From positions 3,364,001 to 3,428,000 of the forward strand of contig NZ_CP120361.1 in assembly GCF_029457495.1 (NCBI RefSeq): 64,000 bases of DNA. Reading direction: 5' to 3'. This DNA comes from Chelativorans sp. AA-79. GTDB taxonomy: Bacteria > Pseudomonadota > Alphaproteobacteria > Rhizobiales > Rhizobiaceae. A program made the position numbers and the translations under genes. This document shows positions 36,038 to 45,235 of this stretch, piece by piece (within the stretch, counting starts at the first letter, position 1; each line of letters opens with the position of its first letter). The notes beneath the pieces were generated by a model. That model searched no databases and was not told the DNA's origin. It saw only the letters and a program-made list of their open reading frames with translations.

Positions 36038-37182
36038 TTCTTCACCTGCTTGCCCTCGATGCCGAGCGTCTCGGCGAGTTGCGCCACCGATCTTCCCTCC
36101 GGCGTTTCCGGCCCCAGGGCGGCGAGAGCCCGGTCCAGCGCATCCGCGGCCTCGCTTTGCCTTCCCAGCACCGCGTAGGAGCGCACCAGCCGGCGCCATC
36201 CCTCCGGATCATCCGGATTCTCGCGCAGCTTGGCATCCAGGCTCGCCACCATGCCTTCTATCATATCCTGCCGCGCTTCCGGCGCCATCTCCTGCGCGGC
36301 GGCCACCTGCTCCTCGGACGGGCCATCGGGGGGAGAGACCTGCGCCGGTGCCGACGAAAGCCCGGCAAGGGCCTGCCCTGCCGCGGCCTTCCACGGCGAT
36401 TCCTCCGGCAACCCGCTCGCCATATCCTGCCAGATGGCGCGCGCCTCGTCGGCGTTCCCTTCCTGCGCCCTTGCCATCGCGATGAAGAACCGGGCCCGGG
36501 GGTTACCCTCTTCCAGCGTCAGGGCGCGGTTGAAGGCAGCCTCCGCGTCGGCGGTGATGACCCCGCCGCTCTCGCCGACCATCGCCTCGCCCAGCCCCGC
36601 TTCGCGATCGGCGGTGGCGCCCGCAAGTTCCATGGTCCGACGGTAGGCGGCGACTGCATCGGCATAGCGCCCGATCCGCGCATAAACAGGCGCAAGGGTC
36701 TCCCAGCCACGCGCGTCCTGCGGATGTTCGGCCAGATAGGCCTCGGCGCGCGCGATCAGTTCCTCCAGCGAAGCCTGGGCCGGATCCTGCTCGAGACGCG
36801 CCTGCAGCGGCATGGCCGGCATCCCCGGAGAGCCCAGCAGGGAATAGAGTCCCCAGCTCAACACCGGCACGGCAAGCACCGCCCCCATAGCGACGGCGCG
36901 CACCAGTTTCCCGCGTGCTTGCCCTTCCTTTCCATCATCGTCGGAAGACGATTGGGTGAGCTTCAGAATGCGCCGTCCGATCTCCGTGCGCGCCTCCGCG
37001 GCGTCGCTTTCGGAAATCAGCCCGCGCTTCACCTCCTGCTCGAGTTCAGAAAGCTGATCGCGATAGACGGCAAGATCATGCTTGCTGCCCGCGGCTGGCT
37101 CGGTGCCACCACGCAGGAACGGCCGCATCACCGCCAGCGCGGCGGCGAGGGTCAGGAATGCGGCGAAAACCCAAAACAGCAT
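36034..37182 (-). CDS. ccmI: cytochrome c biogenesis protein CcmI/CycH
   Basis: A 382-residue protein: two transmembrane helices (residues about 2-22 and 85-107), a cytoplasmic loop with [20 protein letters not shown] between them, and a periplasmic TPR region ([60 protein letters not shown]). CcmI chaperones apocytochrome c to the heme lyase. The ATG at 37182 is chosen because [10 protein letters not shown] is the family N-terminus. First gene of the cyc operon. Confidence 0.93.
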   Translation of the reverse strand: MLFWVFAAFLTLAAALAVMRPFLRGGTEPAAGSKHDLAVYRDQLSELEQEVKRGLISESDAAEARTEIGRRILKLTQSSSDDDGKEGQARGKLVRAVAMGAVLAVPVLSWGLYSLLGSPGMPAMPLQARLEQDPAQASLEELIARAEAYLAEHPQDARGWETLAPVYARIGRYADAVAAYRRTMELAGATADREAGLGEAMVGESGGVITADAEAAFNRALTLEEGNPRARFFIAMARAQEGNADEARAIWQDMASGLPEESPWKAAAGQALAGLSSAPAQVSPPDGPSEEQVAAAQEMAPEARQDMIEGMVASLDAKLRENPDDPEGWRRLVRSYAVLGRQSEAADALDRALAALGPETPEGRSVAQLAETLGIEGKQVKK

Positions 37183-37347
37183 GATGGTTCCAATATCCGT
37201 CTTGCCCGCCGGTGCCAACCGCCGCCGGATGCGGCTTTTTTGCCGCCGCTCTATCCGCAGAGACCGATGCCCGCCTTGATCCGCATCAGAATGAGGAACT
37301 GCTTCAGGCAGACGGGAACTGAAACCCCTCCGCTGCGACCGCTTGCT

Positions 37348-37770
37348 CTAGTCGAGCAACGTCCAGCTTCCATCCGGGTTGCGGCAAGCGGTCGCGCGTG
37401 CCCTTCGCTTTCCGCCGTCCACCGTCACGGAATGGGAATAAGGCCGGCAATCCTGCGACCCGACACGATATGGCTGCGCAGCGGTCACGGCGCCGCTGTG
37501 CCTCGTGCGCTCGTCGCTCCAGTTGACGGGCTGCCCGGCGGGCGCCGATTCCAGCGCCCGATATTCGGCGTCGATTGCCGCAAGGCGCTCGCGCCGGTTC
37601 AGGCCAGCGCCCAGTTGCCCCATCACGAGGCCACCGCCAACGATGCCGCCAATGGCGCGCACGGAGCCCTGCTCCGAGGATGCGGTGACGTCCACCGATC
37701 GCGAAAAGCCGCCCACCGCGCAACCGGAAAGCAGGAACGCCGTCACGATGGCAATAGCCGATACCCTCAT
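37348..37770 (-). CDS. outer-membrane lipoprotein, 17-kDa surface antigen-like
   Basis: A 140-residue protein with a lipoprotein signal (IAIVTAFLLSGC, acylated Cys17). A glycine-rich segment (AIGGIVGGGLVMGQLGAGLN) and a C-terminal domain with VNWSDERTRHSGAVTAAQPY and CRPYSHSVTVDGG resemble the RT0821/Lpp0805 17-kDa surface antigen group common in rhizobia. It is 94 bases downstream of feuQ on the same strand but probably independent. Likely an envelope structural protein; function unproven. Confidence 0.8.
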   Translation of the reverse strand: MRVSAIAIVTAFLLSGCAVGGFSRSVDVTASSEQGSVRAIGGIVGGGLVMGQLGAGLNRRERLAAIDAEYRALESAPAGQPVNWSDERTRHSGAVTAAQPYRVGSQDCRPYSHSVTVDGGKRRARATACRNPDGSWTLLD

Positions 37771-37864
37771 GCCGTTTTCACCCTCCGCCGCAAAGCCGCG
37801 TCGCGACTACAGACCATGTTTGACCGAATTTTGTCCATCCGGGAATCCCTTCCCTATTCGCCTC

Positions 37865-39295
37865 TCATGCCGCCGGCAGCGACACCTCCGCCTTCAGCCC
37901 TCCCAGCTTCGACCTCTCCAGTGAGAGCGTGCCTCCGTATTCTTCCACCAGATCGGCGACGATCGACAGGCCGAGGCCGGTTCCCGGCTTGCTCTCGTCG
38001 AGCCGTCTTCCGCGTTTCAGCGCCTGGCGCGCCTGGTCCTCCGGAATCCCCGGGCCGTCATCCTCGATCACGACGCGGAAGCTTCGCGGCCCCGCTTCGT
38101 CCGCCTGGACAAGGCCGAGCGACAGCACCACCTTCCCGCTCGCCCATTTCATCGCGTTCTCCAGAAGGTTGCCGGTGATCTCCTCCAGATCCTCGCGCTC
38201 GCCGGCGAACACGATTTCGCTTTCCGGCATCTTCACGGCCAGCCGCTTGTCCGGATTGAGCTTCTCCGCCACCCTGGCCATCCGCGCCAGTGTCTGGTTC
38301 ACCGGGCTGCGCGAGGCAAGCGTGTTGCGCTGGGCGGCGGCGCGGGCGCGCTGGAGATAGTGGTCGATCTGCTTCTGCATGCCCTCGGCGTGATTCGTGA
38401 TCAGCCCCCCCTTGTCGCCGCCGAGCGTCCTGCCTTCGTTCATCAGCACCGCAAGCGGCGTCTTGAGCGAATGCGCCAGGTTGCCCACCTGCGTGCGCGC
38501 CCGCTCGATGATGCGCCGGTTGTTCTCGATGAGCGCGTTGGTCTCCTCCGCAAGCGGGGCGATCTCCACGGGAAACGGGCCGGAAAGCCGCTCGGCCGTT
38601 CCCGCGCGTATGCTGGCGAGCGCCTGCCTGATACTGCCGAGAGGCTTGAGCGCCACCAAGATGGCGAAGACGTTGATGGCGATCATGCCGAGGCCGAAAA
38701 TGGCGAGATAGGCGTAAAGCCGGCCGGCGAAGTCGGAAATCTCCTGCTCCAGTTCGCTCCGGTTTCCCATCACGCGAAAGCGGGCGACACGGTCCAGCTG
38801 GTCGAGCACGATCTCCGCCTCCAGCACCTCGATCTGCTCCCCGCCGGGCCCTTCCTCGAGATATCTGCGCCGGAACTCGCGGTCGAACGGCACCTCGTCC
38901 GTGGAAGGCGAATTGACCGGCATCACGAGCGAGGGGGAGTGAAGCCGGTTGCGCAGCGCCTCCGATACCGGCTCGACGGCCCAGTACCAGCCCGACAGAG
39001 GTTCGGAAAACCGGAGGTCCCCCAGATTGGGGCTGCCCACCAGCCGGCCGTCGTCCGTGGCGCTCACGGAGGCGATCAGGTTGAAGAGATGGGCGGAAAG
39101 CACATTGTCGAAGCCCCGCTCGCTCACCTGCCGGAAAAGCGTCGAGATCACGGTCGCGATCACCACGAGCGCGATGATCGCCCAGATGGACGAGAACGCG
39201 ACGACGCGGAACGTCAGCATGCGCGGCAGGGCTTTGAGCCGCGCCCCGAAGGTTGACGGCGGACGCCCCTGCCCGCCACGCGCCCTGTCAGCCAT
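37865..39295 (-). CDS. feuQ: sensor histidine kinase FeuQ
   Basis: A 476-residue kinase with TM1 at about residues 30-50, a periplasmic domain of some 120 residues, TM2 near 195-215, HAMP, a HisKA with NLAHSLKTPLAVLMNEGRT and a HATPase with NLLENAMKWA, EDDGPGIPEDQAR and GTGLGLSIVADLV. Order and motifs match FeuQ of Sinorhizobium, which with FeuP controls periplasmic cyclic glucan export (ndvA) and symbiosis. The ATG overlaps the feuP stop by eight bases. The signal is likely osmotic/envelope related; this is inferred from the family. Confidence 0.85.
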   Translation of the reverse strand: MADRARGGQGRPPSTFGARLKALPRMLTFRVVAFSSIWAIIALVVIATVISTLFRQVSERGFDNVLSAHLFNLIASVSATDDGRLVGSPNLGDLRFSEPLSGWYWAVEPVSEALRNRLHSPSLVMPVNSPSTDEVPFDREFRRRYLEEGPGGEQIEVLEAEIVLDQLDRVARFRVMGNRSELEQEISDFAGRLYAYLAIFGLGMIAINVFAILVALKPLGSIRQALASIRAGTAERLSGPFPVEIAPLAEETNALIENNRRIIERARTQVGNLAHSLKTPLAVLMNEGRTLGGDKGGLITNHAEGMQKQIDHYLQRARAAAQRNTLASRSPVNQTLARMARVAEKLNPDKRLAVKMPESEIVFAGEREDLEEITGNLLENAMKWASGKVVLSLGLVQADEAGPRSFRVVIEDDGPGIPEDQARQALKRGRRLDESKPGTGLGLSIVADLVEEYGGTLSLERSKLGGLKAEVSLPAA

Positions 39296-39953
39296 TCGGC
39301 TCGCGCATGCGGTACCCCATCCCCCGCACGGTTTCGATCAGGTCGATGCCGAGCTTCTTGCGCAGACGCCCGACAAAGACCTCGATGGTGTTCGAATCCC
39401 GGTCGAAGTCCTGGTCATAGAGATGCTCGACCAGCTCCGTGCGCGAGACGACGGAGCCCTTGTGGTGCATCAGATAGGCAAGCATCCGGTATTCGTGCGA
39501 GGTGAGCTTGAGCGGCACCCCGTCGACATCCGCCTTCGACGCCTTGGTGTCCAGCCGCAAAGGCCCGCAGAAAAGTTCCGGCGAGGCATGCCCCGCCGCC
39601 CTGCGGATCAACGCCCGCAAGCGCGCCAGGATTTCCTCCATGTGGAAGGGCTTGGTGACGTAGTCGTCCGCGCCTGCATCGATGCCCGAGACCTTGTCGC
39701 TCCAGCGGTCCCGCGCGGTCAGGATCAACACCGGCATCGTCCGTCCGTCGCGGCGCCAGCGCTCCAGCACGCTGATGCCGTCCATCTGCGGAAGGCCGAT
39801 ATCCAGCACCACCGCGTCGTAGGGCTCCGTATCGCCCAGGAAATGCCCCTCCTCGCCGTCGAAGGCGCGGTCCACCACATACCCCGCGTCCTCCAATGCG
39901 GCGCTGATCTGCCGGTTCAGGTCCTTGTCGTCCTCGACAACCAGAATGCGCAT
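39288..39953 (-). CDS. feuP: OmpR-family response regulator FeuP
   Basis: A 221-residue regulator with receiver start MRILVVEDDKDLNRQISAAL, phosphorylation site Asp51 (VVLDIGLPQMDG), KPFHMEEILARL and a winged helix with LTSHEYRMLAYLMHHKGSVV and NTIEVFVGRLRKKLGIDLIE. It is directly followed by feuQ with overlapping ends and preceded by the feuN-like gene, giving the order feuN-feuP-feuQ. Confidence 0.87.
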   Translation of the reverse strand: MRILVVEDDKDLNRQISAALEDAGYVVDRAFDGEEGHFLGDTEPYDAVVLDIGLPQMDGISVLERWRRDGRTMPVLILTARDRWSDKVSGIDAGADDYVTKPFHMEEILARLRALIRRAAGHASPELFCGPLRLDTKASKADVDGVPLKLTSHEYRMLAYLMHHKGSVVSRTELVEHLYDQDFDRDSNTIEVFVGRLRKKLGIDLIETVRGMGYRMREPNG

Positions 39954-40000
39954 GGATTCAACCGCCTAAAAATCCTGAAAAGCCTTGAAACATCGATCGG

Positions 40001-40282
40001 CTATCGCGCCGGAACGGTCACTTCCACCCGCCTGGGCCGCTCGCCGTCCTTGGCCGGAACCAGGATGACGATCCGGCAGACGGTGCTCCCGCCCTGCGTT
40101 TCCGCCGAGGCGCCGGCCAGCGTGCCGCCCTGCTCGGCCGCGATCTGCTGGCCGATCGCATAGCAGTCCGGTGCGCCCTGCGCGAGAAGCAGGGGCGGCC
40201 GGGCGAAGGCGCTGGTGGCGAAAAGCCCCAGCGCGACACCCGCATTCGTCAGCCACAGGATTTTGGAACGGATCTTTTTCAT
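40001..40282 (-). CDS. feuN: small secreted protein, candidate FeuN modulator
   Basis: A 93-residue protein: signal peptide (MKKIRSKILWLTNAGVALGL then FATSAFA), mature part of about 63 residues with two cysteines (APDCYAIGQQIAAEQGG and STVCRIVILVP) that may form a disulfide. It sits 47 bases before feuP on the same strand. In Sinorhizobium a small secreted protein, FeuN, encoded directly upstream of feuP restrains FeuPQ signalling. Position, size and export signal fit; sequence identity could not be tested, so the symbol is tentative. AGGGGA before the ATG supports the start. Confidence 0.65.
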   Translation of the reverse strand: MKKIRSKILWLTNAGVALGLFATSAFARPPLLLAQGAPDCYAIGQQIAAEQGGTLAGASAETQGGSTVCRIVILVPAKDGERPRRVEVTVPAR

Positions 40283-40353
40283 GGTCCCCTGTCTAACCCA
40301 ACGGGGCTGAATGGGGAATGAACAATTGGCGAATTTCAACCATACTGGCGACG

Positions 40354-40388
40354 GAAAGCCCCGCACGGGGTCTCCCGCGCGGGGCCTT
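40354..40388 (-). terminator. probable terminator of the GTA operon
   Basis: GCCCCGC (40358-40364) pairs with GCGGGGC (40379-40385), directly after the stop of the last minus-strand gene of the cluster; CTTTCC follows on the minus strand. It separates the GTA genes from feuN. Confidence 0.55.
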
Positions 40389-40391
40389 GTT

Positions 40392-40598
40392 TCAGCCGAT
40401 CCGGGTCTCGGCGGAAAGTCGTCCGAAAATGGCCACGAGGCCCGATATGGCCGTGATCGCCTGCAGAAGCGTTTCCGTGAGCGTCTGGCCGTCGATCTCC
40501 GCCACGGGCAAGCCGAACAGGCCGCCCACCGCCGTGGCCACGGTCACGGCCGACGCCCATATGGTGCGCGAAAGATACCAGGGTTTCGTCTCTGTCAT
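40392..40598 (-). CDS. holin-like small membrane protein at the end of the GTA operon
   Basis: A 68-residue protein, MTETKPWYLSRTIWASAVTV at the N-terminus, with two hydrophobic helices (TIWASAVTVATAVGGLFGL and LLQAITAISGLVAIFGRL) and a short basic end (SAETRIG). The KPWYLSRTIW start and GR.SA..RIG end resemble small proteins annotated as holins in phages. The ATG at 40598 is preferred to 40604 because AGGAG is then nine bases upstream. It is 29 bases after g15, so it is probably transcribed with the GTA. Holins release endolysin through the inner membrane; a role in particle release is an inference. Confidence 0.6.
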   Translation of the reverse strand: MTETKPWYLSRTIWASAVTVATAVGGLFGLPVAEIDGQTLTETLLQAITAISGLVAIFGRLSAETRIG

Positions 40599-40627
40599 TC
40601 CCATGCTCCTTTTCGGTTGGAAATTCA

Positions 40628-43600
40628 TCAGGCGAGCGGAACCGTCCGCCTGACGGGCAGGCCCGCCCCCACGAGCGCGCTCGACTGGGCGACGGACACC
40701 TCGATCGCCGCCGGCGGTTCGGAAAAGTCGGCCGCCATCATCGCAGCCGTGTAGACCCAGGCCGGCGCGGCGGCGGTCGCGGTTCTCACGCTCGCCCCAC
40801 CGGGCAGCCCGATCCCGATCCGGTAGAGCTCCCGCTCCTCGCCGAGCGGGATGTCCTCTCCCATCCAGCTATCTGCATCCACGCGGCCGCGCCTGATCCA
40901 GGACAGATGCAGGTCGCCAGCGTGCATCCGTGCCCGCAGATGCACCGGCGAGAGTGGCAGCAGCGCCTGCCTTCCGCCCTCGGCCGGGACGCGGAGGAAA
41001 TACTCGTCCGAGATGTCGTAGCCCGCCGGTCCGATGCGCCAGTTGAGCTCGAGCCCGATCTCCTCGGGCTTCAGCCCCGCGGGCGCCACCGCCTCGTCGA
41101 GGAAGACGAACGGCGCGCCCGCCTCCGCCCCCGCCGCCATCGCATCGCTGGTGCCGAGCTGTCCGCGCAGAAGCCCCTTCAACCGCCACACCGAAGGCTC
41201 GATCTCCTCCGCCTCCTCGAACTGGAGGATCTCCCACGCGCCCGCCATCGACCGCACGGCGGCGGCGTTCCCGCCGTTCAGCATGTGCAGGCGCGAAATG
41301 CTCTGGAGCTCTCCGTCCAGCAGCCGCACGTCGAGCGTGATGGAGCGGTCGAACCGCCCTTCCGCCGCCCCGGCGGGCAGGGCCTGCCGCAGCAGGCCGA
41401 TCACCGCCCTGCTCGCCGTCGTCCCGCGCAGGTCAAATCCGGTCTCCTCCGGCGAAGCGAGCACGGCCTGCGTCCGCCAGGGTGCCGCCCGCACGGCAAG
41501 CCGGAACTGGTCCTGCGGCGCGTCCTGCGACGAGCGCGACGGCAGATCGAGGAACAGCGCATAAGGCTTGCTCGGAACATACACGCCGCCGGAACCACCG
41601 CCGGGACCCGGCACATTCTTCGCGGGCGGAGCCGCAACGCGCACGATCCGCCGCGCCTTCACGAGCCGGGCGAGCCCGTCCTCCACCTCCTCCACCAGGT
41701 AGTCGGGTCCCTCCGCCTCCCCCGGCAAGCGCAGGACATTTCCCGCGTCGATGCGCCTTTCGGCTCCAGGCACGGCGAAAGTCACGCGCTCCCGCCCGTC
41801 CCAGCTTCGCCGCAGGAGATTGCGTGCGAGGCTCTCGGCCTCGCCCACGGCAAGCGCTCCCGGAAAGGAGAAGAAGCTCGTGCCGCTCCCCTTCGCGCCC
41901 ACATAGTCGGCCGCCGCCGTCGCCGACTGGTGCTCGTTCATCGGATCGGTGAAATCGATCTGCACCAGCGCCGGCAGATCATGATCCGGCTGGCGCACGC
42001 GCTCCACCGTCTCGCGTCCGTCCTCCAGCATCAGTTCCTCCAGCGCCACCGCCTTTCCGGCACCCGCGCCTTCCGTGGCGAAGACGAGCCCTTGGTCGCC
42101 ATCCATCGCGGCGATGCCGAAGAGCGTGGCGATCGGCTCGATGGCCGCGCGCGCGGTGGTGGGATTTGTCACCACGTAGCCCGCCACCATGCCGTCCGCC
42201 CGCGACGTGTCGGCGGGCGGCAGCCCGTGATCGGCCAGGATGGCCTCGATAAGCGCTTCGACCGGAACGCCGCTCAGCCGGCCGTTCAGCCAATGCCCGC
42301 TCCACCAGTTGTCGCCATCTCCCCAGACATTCCCCTGCAGCGGGAAAGCCGGGAAAGGCCGGGCGTCCCAAGCCCAGATGCCGATGCCGCCCACGTCCAC
42401 CATCGGCCCGCCATAGACGGGCGAGACGGGGTTGGCCGCCGGTCCCCCGTCCTCCCAATGGCGATAATGCGCCATCAGGAAGCGGTGCTGCGCGAGATCC
42501 GAGCGTCCGCCGTTGGAAAAATAGGGCACCGCGCTCTCGGCTGACTTCGGATCGCCGAAGACGTTCGGTTGGTTCGGCCCCTTGTCGATCGCCGCGCAGC
42601 CGAGCTCGGTGAAATGGATCGGCTTCGACATCGGCACCCAGGCGGTCGGCGTGGCCTGCTCCACGCCGCCGACGCGGTTATGGTGGCGGTTCGACCACCA
42701 GCCGGCGAGGTCCTTGTAGCGGTACACCCAGTGCTTGCCATGGGCACCGTCGATGATCGGCGTCCGCCGCCGCGCCGCCCGGTCCGCGGCACTCGCATAG
42801 TACCAGTCGAACCCCTCGCCCGCGGCGATCGCGGTCCGCAGGCCATCCGGATCGTAGGGCCCGGTGAAACCGTCGGGATTGCTGCCGTCCACGTCCTGGT
42901 CGCGCCAGTCGGAGAGCGGCATGTAGTTGTCGATGCCGACGGCATCGATCGCCGGATGCGCCCACAGGCTGTCGAGATGAAAGAAGACGTCGCCCGAGCC
43001 GTCCGCCGGCTGGTGGCCGAAATACTCGCTCCAGTCGGCCGCATAGGTGATCGCCGTCGCATCGCCCAGGATGCCCTGCGCCTCCGCCGCCAGTTCCACC
43101 AGCAGTTCCACGAAGGGAAAGCGGTTCGCCCCGTCCCTGAGCGTCGTGAGTCCGCGCAGTTCCGAACCGATGAGGAAGGCGTCCACCCCGCCCGCCGCCT
43201 CCGCGAGATGGGCGTAATGCAGGAGAAACCGGCGATAGCTCCATTCGCCGGAATTGCCGTCGAACCGGATCGTTTCGCCGCTGCGCCGGAACTGCGCCGG
43301 CATGGCCGTCCCGGCAAACGCGACGATTTCGTTCCGCACCGCTGCCGTCTTGTCCGGCGTCCCGGCCCTCCCCGGCGCCGGATGGCAGGTGATGCGGCCG
43401 CGCCATGGATAGGCCGGCTGCGCGCCCCCGCCATAGGGGTTCGGCAGTGCGTTGTCCGCCGGCACGTCCATCATGATGAAGGGGTAGAGCGCCACCTTCA
43501 GACCCCTTTCGCGGATCGCCCCGATCGCCTCCATCACCGAGCGGTCCGTGGGCGTTCCGCCATAGGCGGCCTTGCCGTCGTTGCGCGAAACGGTCTCCGC

Positions 43601-44527
43601 CTCTTCCCGGCTCACGCCGGAGACCTGCCAGTCCGCGGACAGCCCGTCCGGGTCGTCCTGCGTCACCATCGGCTTGATCCTGCATTCGCCGGCGCGCAGG
43701 TCCGTGCCGAACCAGGAGACCACGAGCGACACGGTCTCGAGGTTGGGGCAGAGCATCTGCAATTCGTCCAGCGAGGCCTCGAAATCGGTCGCCGCGGTCA
43801 GCACGTGGCGGTTCACCGCTTCCGTCTCGCCGAGACCCCTTTGCAGCCGTACCAGCTTCGGCGAGAGCCCGTATTCCGTCGATCCGGGAATGAGCGCCAC
43901 CGATCTGATGCGGCGGTTGAGCTCGCCCACGGGACGGATCACCTCGAACTGAAACTGCGGGATGCGCCTCCCGTAATCGTCGATCGGAAAGCGCTCGATC
44001 ACCACATAGGCCGTGCCGCGATAGGCAGACGCGTTGCCCTCTCCCTGCTTCGCCTCGATCAGCGGGTCCACCGGCTGGTGCTCCGAGCCCGGATAGACGC
44101 GGATCTCCACCTCGCCCCGGTCCACCTCCTTGCCGTCGGCCCAGATCCGGCGCACGCCGGCGATCTCGCCTTCGCAAAGCGCGAAGGCCGCGTTGGCGAA
44201 ATAGGAATAGTCGGTGACCTTCGGCCCGCCTCCCTTGCCGCCCTGCCGGCTCGTCGTGCTCTTCTCCTCGAACCGCGTCGCCCAGATCAGCGTGCCGCTC
44301 GTGCGCACCGTGCCGTAGAGACGCGGCAGGGGCGCGCCGTCCTCGGCTGTGAACGGCCTCGCCGACGTCAGCCGCGGTCCCTCGTAACGCTGTGTGCCCG
44401 TGATCAGCGCCCGGTCGACCATATAGCCGGCTATCGCGCCCGCGGCCGAGCCGATGGCCGTGCCGACCGGGCCGAACACGCCGCCCAGGAACGCACCGGC
44501 CGCCTGCAGAAGGATGGTCGCCATCAT
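40628..44527 (-). CDS. GTA tail-tip protein with TIM-barrel domain (RcGTA g15-like)
   Basis: A 1299-residue protein, the length of RcGTA g15. A hydrophobic Gly/Ala-rich N-terminus (GAFLGGVFGPVGTAIGSAAG) leads to a baseplate/hub domain; residues about 250-720 hold the GTA TIM-barrel-like region (VDAFLIGSELRGLTTL, AADWSEYFGHQP, IDAVGIDNYMPLSDW, FTELGCAAIDKGPNQPNVFG), which resembles glycoside hydrolases. A phage tail-3 domain follows (VERVRQPDHDLPALVQIDFT), then beta-rich receptor-side domains. It forms the tail tip that meets the recipient cell surface. It is preceded by repeat copy 1 rather than overlapping g14. Confidence 0.93.
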   Translation of the reverse strand: MMATILLQAAGAFLGGVFGPVGTAIGSAAGAIAGYMVDRALITGTQRYEGPRLTSARPFTAEDGAPLPRLYGTVRTSGTLIWATRFEEKSTTSRQGGKGGGPKVTDYSYFANAAFALCEGEIAGVRRIWADGKEVDRGEVEIRVYPGSEHQPVDPLIEAKQGEGNASAYRGTAYVVIERFPIDDYGRRIPQFQFEVIRPVGELNRRIRSVALIPGSTEYGLSPKLVRLQRGLGETEAVNRHVLTAATDFEASLDELQMLCPNLETVSLVVSWFGTDLRAGECRIKPMVTQDDPDGLSADWQVSGVSREEAETVSRNDGKAAYGGTPTDRSVMEAIGAIRERGLKVALYPFIMMDVPADNALPNPYGGGAQPAYPWRGRITCHPAPGRAGTPDKTAAVRNEIVAFAGTAMPAQFRRSGETIRFDGNSGEWSYRRFLLHYAHLAEAAGGVDAFLIGSELRGLTTLRDGANRFPFVELLVELAAEAQGILGDATAITYAADWSEYFGHQPADGSGDVFFHLDSLWAHPAIDAVGIDNYMPLSDWRDQDVDGSNPDGFTGPYDPDGLRTAIAAGEGFDWYYASAADRAARRRTPIIDGAHGKHWVYRYKDLAGWWSNRHHNRVGGVEQATPTAWVPMSKPIHFTELGCAAIDKGPNQPNVFGDPKSAESAVPYFSNGGRSDLAQHRFLMAHYRHWEDGGPAANPVSPVYGGPMVDVGGIGIWAWDARPFPAFPLQGNVWGDGDNWWSGHWLNGRLSGVPVEALIEAILADHGLPPADTSRADGMVAGYVVTNPTTARAAIEPIATLFGIAAMDGDQGLVFATEGAGAGKAVALEELMLEDGRETVERVRQPDHDLPALVQIDFTDPMNEHQSATAAADYVGAKGSGTSFFSFPGALAVGEAESLARNLLRRSWDGRERVTFAVPGAERRIDAGNVLRLPGEAEGPDYLVEEVEDGLARLVKARRIVRVAAPPAKNVPGPGGGSGGVYVPSKPYALFLDLPSRSSQDAPQDQFRLAVRAAPWRTQAVLASPEETGFDLRGTTASRAVIGLLRQALPAGAAEGRFDRSITLDVRLLDGELQSISRLHMLNGGNAAAVRSMAGAWEILQFEEAEEIEPSVWRLKGLLRGQLGTSDAMAAGAEAGAPFVFLDEAVAPAGLKPEEIGLELNWRIGPAGYDISDEYFLRVPAEGGRQALLPLSPVHLRARMHAGDLHLSWIRRGRVDADSWMGEDIPLGEERELYRIGIGLPGGASVRTATAAAPAWVYTAAMMAADFSEPPAAIEVSVAQSSALVGAGLPVRRTVPLA

Positions 44528-44556
44528 TCACTCCGTTGCTAGGGGCTGCCGGGGGT

Positions 44557-44782
44557 TCCCCCTCTCTCGCAAATTCCAAGGACTTGGCTCCGCCAGGCCC
44601 GGGAATTTGCTTTCTCTCCCGCAAGGGGAGAGACAACGCCGGCATCAACTTTCCTGCCAATCGCCAGCGCCGGTGATTTTGCCGAGGCGATGGCGCAGGA
44701 CGCCTATCTCTCCCCTTGCGGGAGAGAAAGCGATCTCAACATCTTAGCCGCAGGCTAAGTGTTGGAAATCGCAAGAGAGAGG
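44557..44782. repeat. composite palindromic repeat, copy 1 (between g14 and g15)
   Basis: About 226 bases, flanked by CCCCCTCTCTCGC and GCAAGAGAGAGG as inverted ends. It contains a left stem (AAATTCCAAGGACTTGGC with GCCAGGCCCGGGAATTT), central inverted CTCTCCCGCAAGGGGAGAG and CTCTCCCCTTGCGGGAGAG, and a right stem GCGATCTCAACATCTTAGCC/GGCTAAGTGTTGGAAATCGC. Copies 2 and 3 lie at 50084 and 53920 in the same operon. Confidence 0.85.
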
Positions 44783-44800
44783 TAACTCCATTGGCCAAAT

Positions 44801-45235
44801 CTACGGAAAAGCGAAAACCCCGGCGATGCGCCGACGCCACTGCGGCACGAGCGCCGAGGTCACGACGCCCCGGCCCTCATAGGCGTGGATGAACGCATCC
44901 CCGCTCACCAGAATGCCCGCATGCTTGGCCGGCAAGTGCTGGCGCCAGCGGAAGAGCACGAGCCTGCCCGGTACGAGATCGGCCCTCCCGCATTCGATGA
45001 AGTGCCGCCTGGCCGCGTCGAGCAGCCGTTCCTCGCCGCTCGCCTCGGCCCAATCCATGCTGTAGGGGCCGGGCGGCTCCGGCTCGCCGCCATAGAGCTC
45101 CATCCAGACACCGCGGACGAGGCCCAGGCAATCGCAGCCCACGCCCCTGCGGCTCGCCTGGTGCCGGTAAGGGGTTCCGAGCCAGGAAAGCGCTGCCGCG
45201 ATCACCGCTGCCGGCGCAGCCATGTCCTCGGTCAT
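44801..45235 (-). CDS. GTA NlpC/P60 cell-wall peptidase (RcGTA g14-like)
   Basis: A 144-residue NlpC/P60 protein. The catalytic cysteine lies in GVGCDCLGLVRGVW and the histidine in KHAGILVSGD, with LSWLGTPYRHQ and RLVLFRW as usual surrounding motifs. In RcGTA the corresponding protein sits in the tail and cuts recipient peptidoglycan during DNA entry. Its ATG overlaps the g13 stop by four bases. Confidence 0.92.
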   Translation of the reverse strand: MTEDMAAPAAVIAAALSWLGTPYRHQASRRGVGCDCLGLVRGVWMELYGGEPEPPGPYSMDWAEASGEERLLDAARRHFIECGRADLVPGRLVLFRWRQHLPAKHAGILVSGDAFIHAYEGRGVVTSALVPQWRRRIAGVFAFP

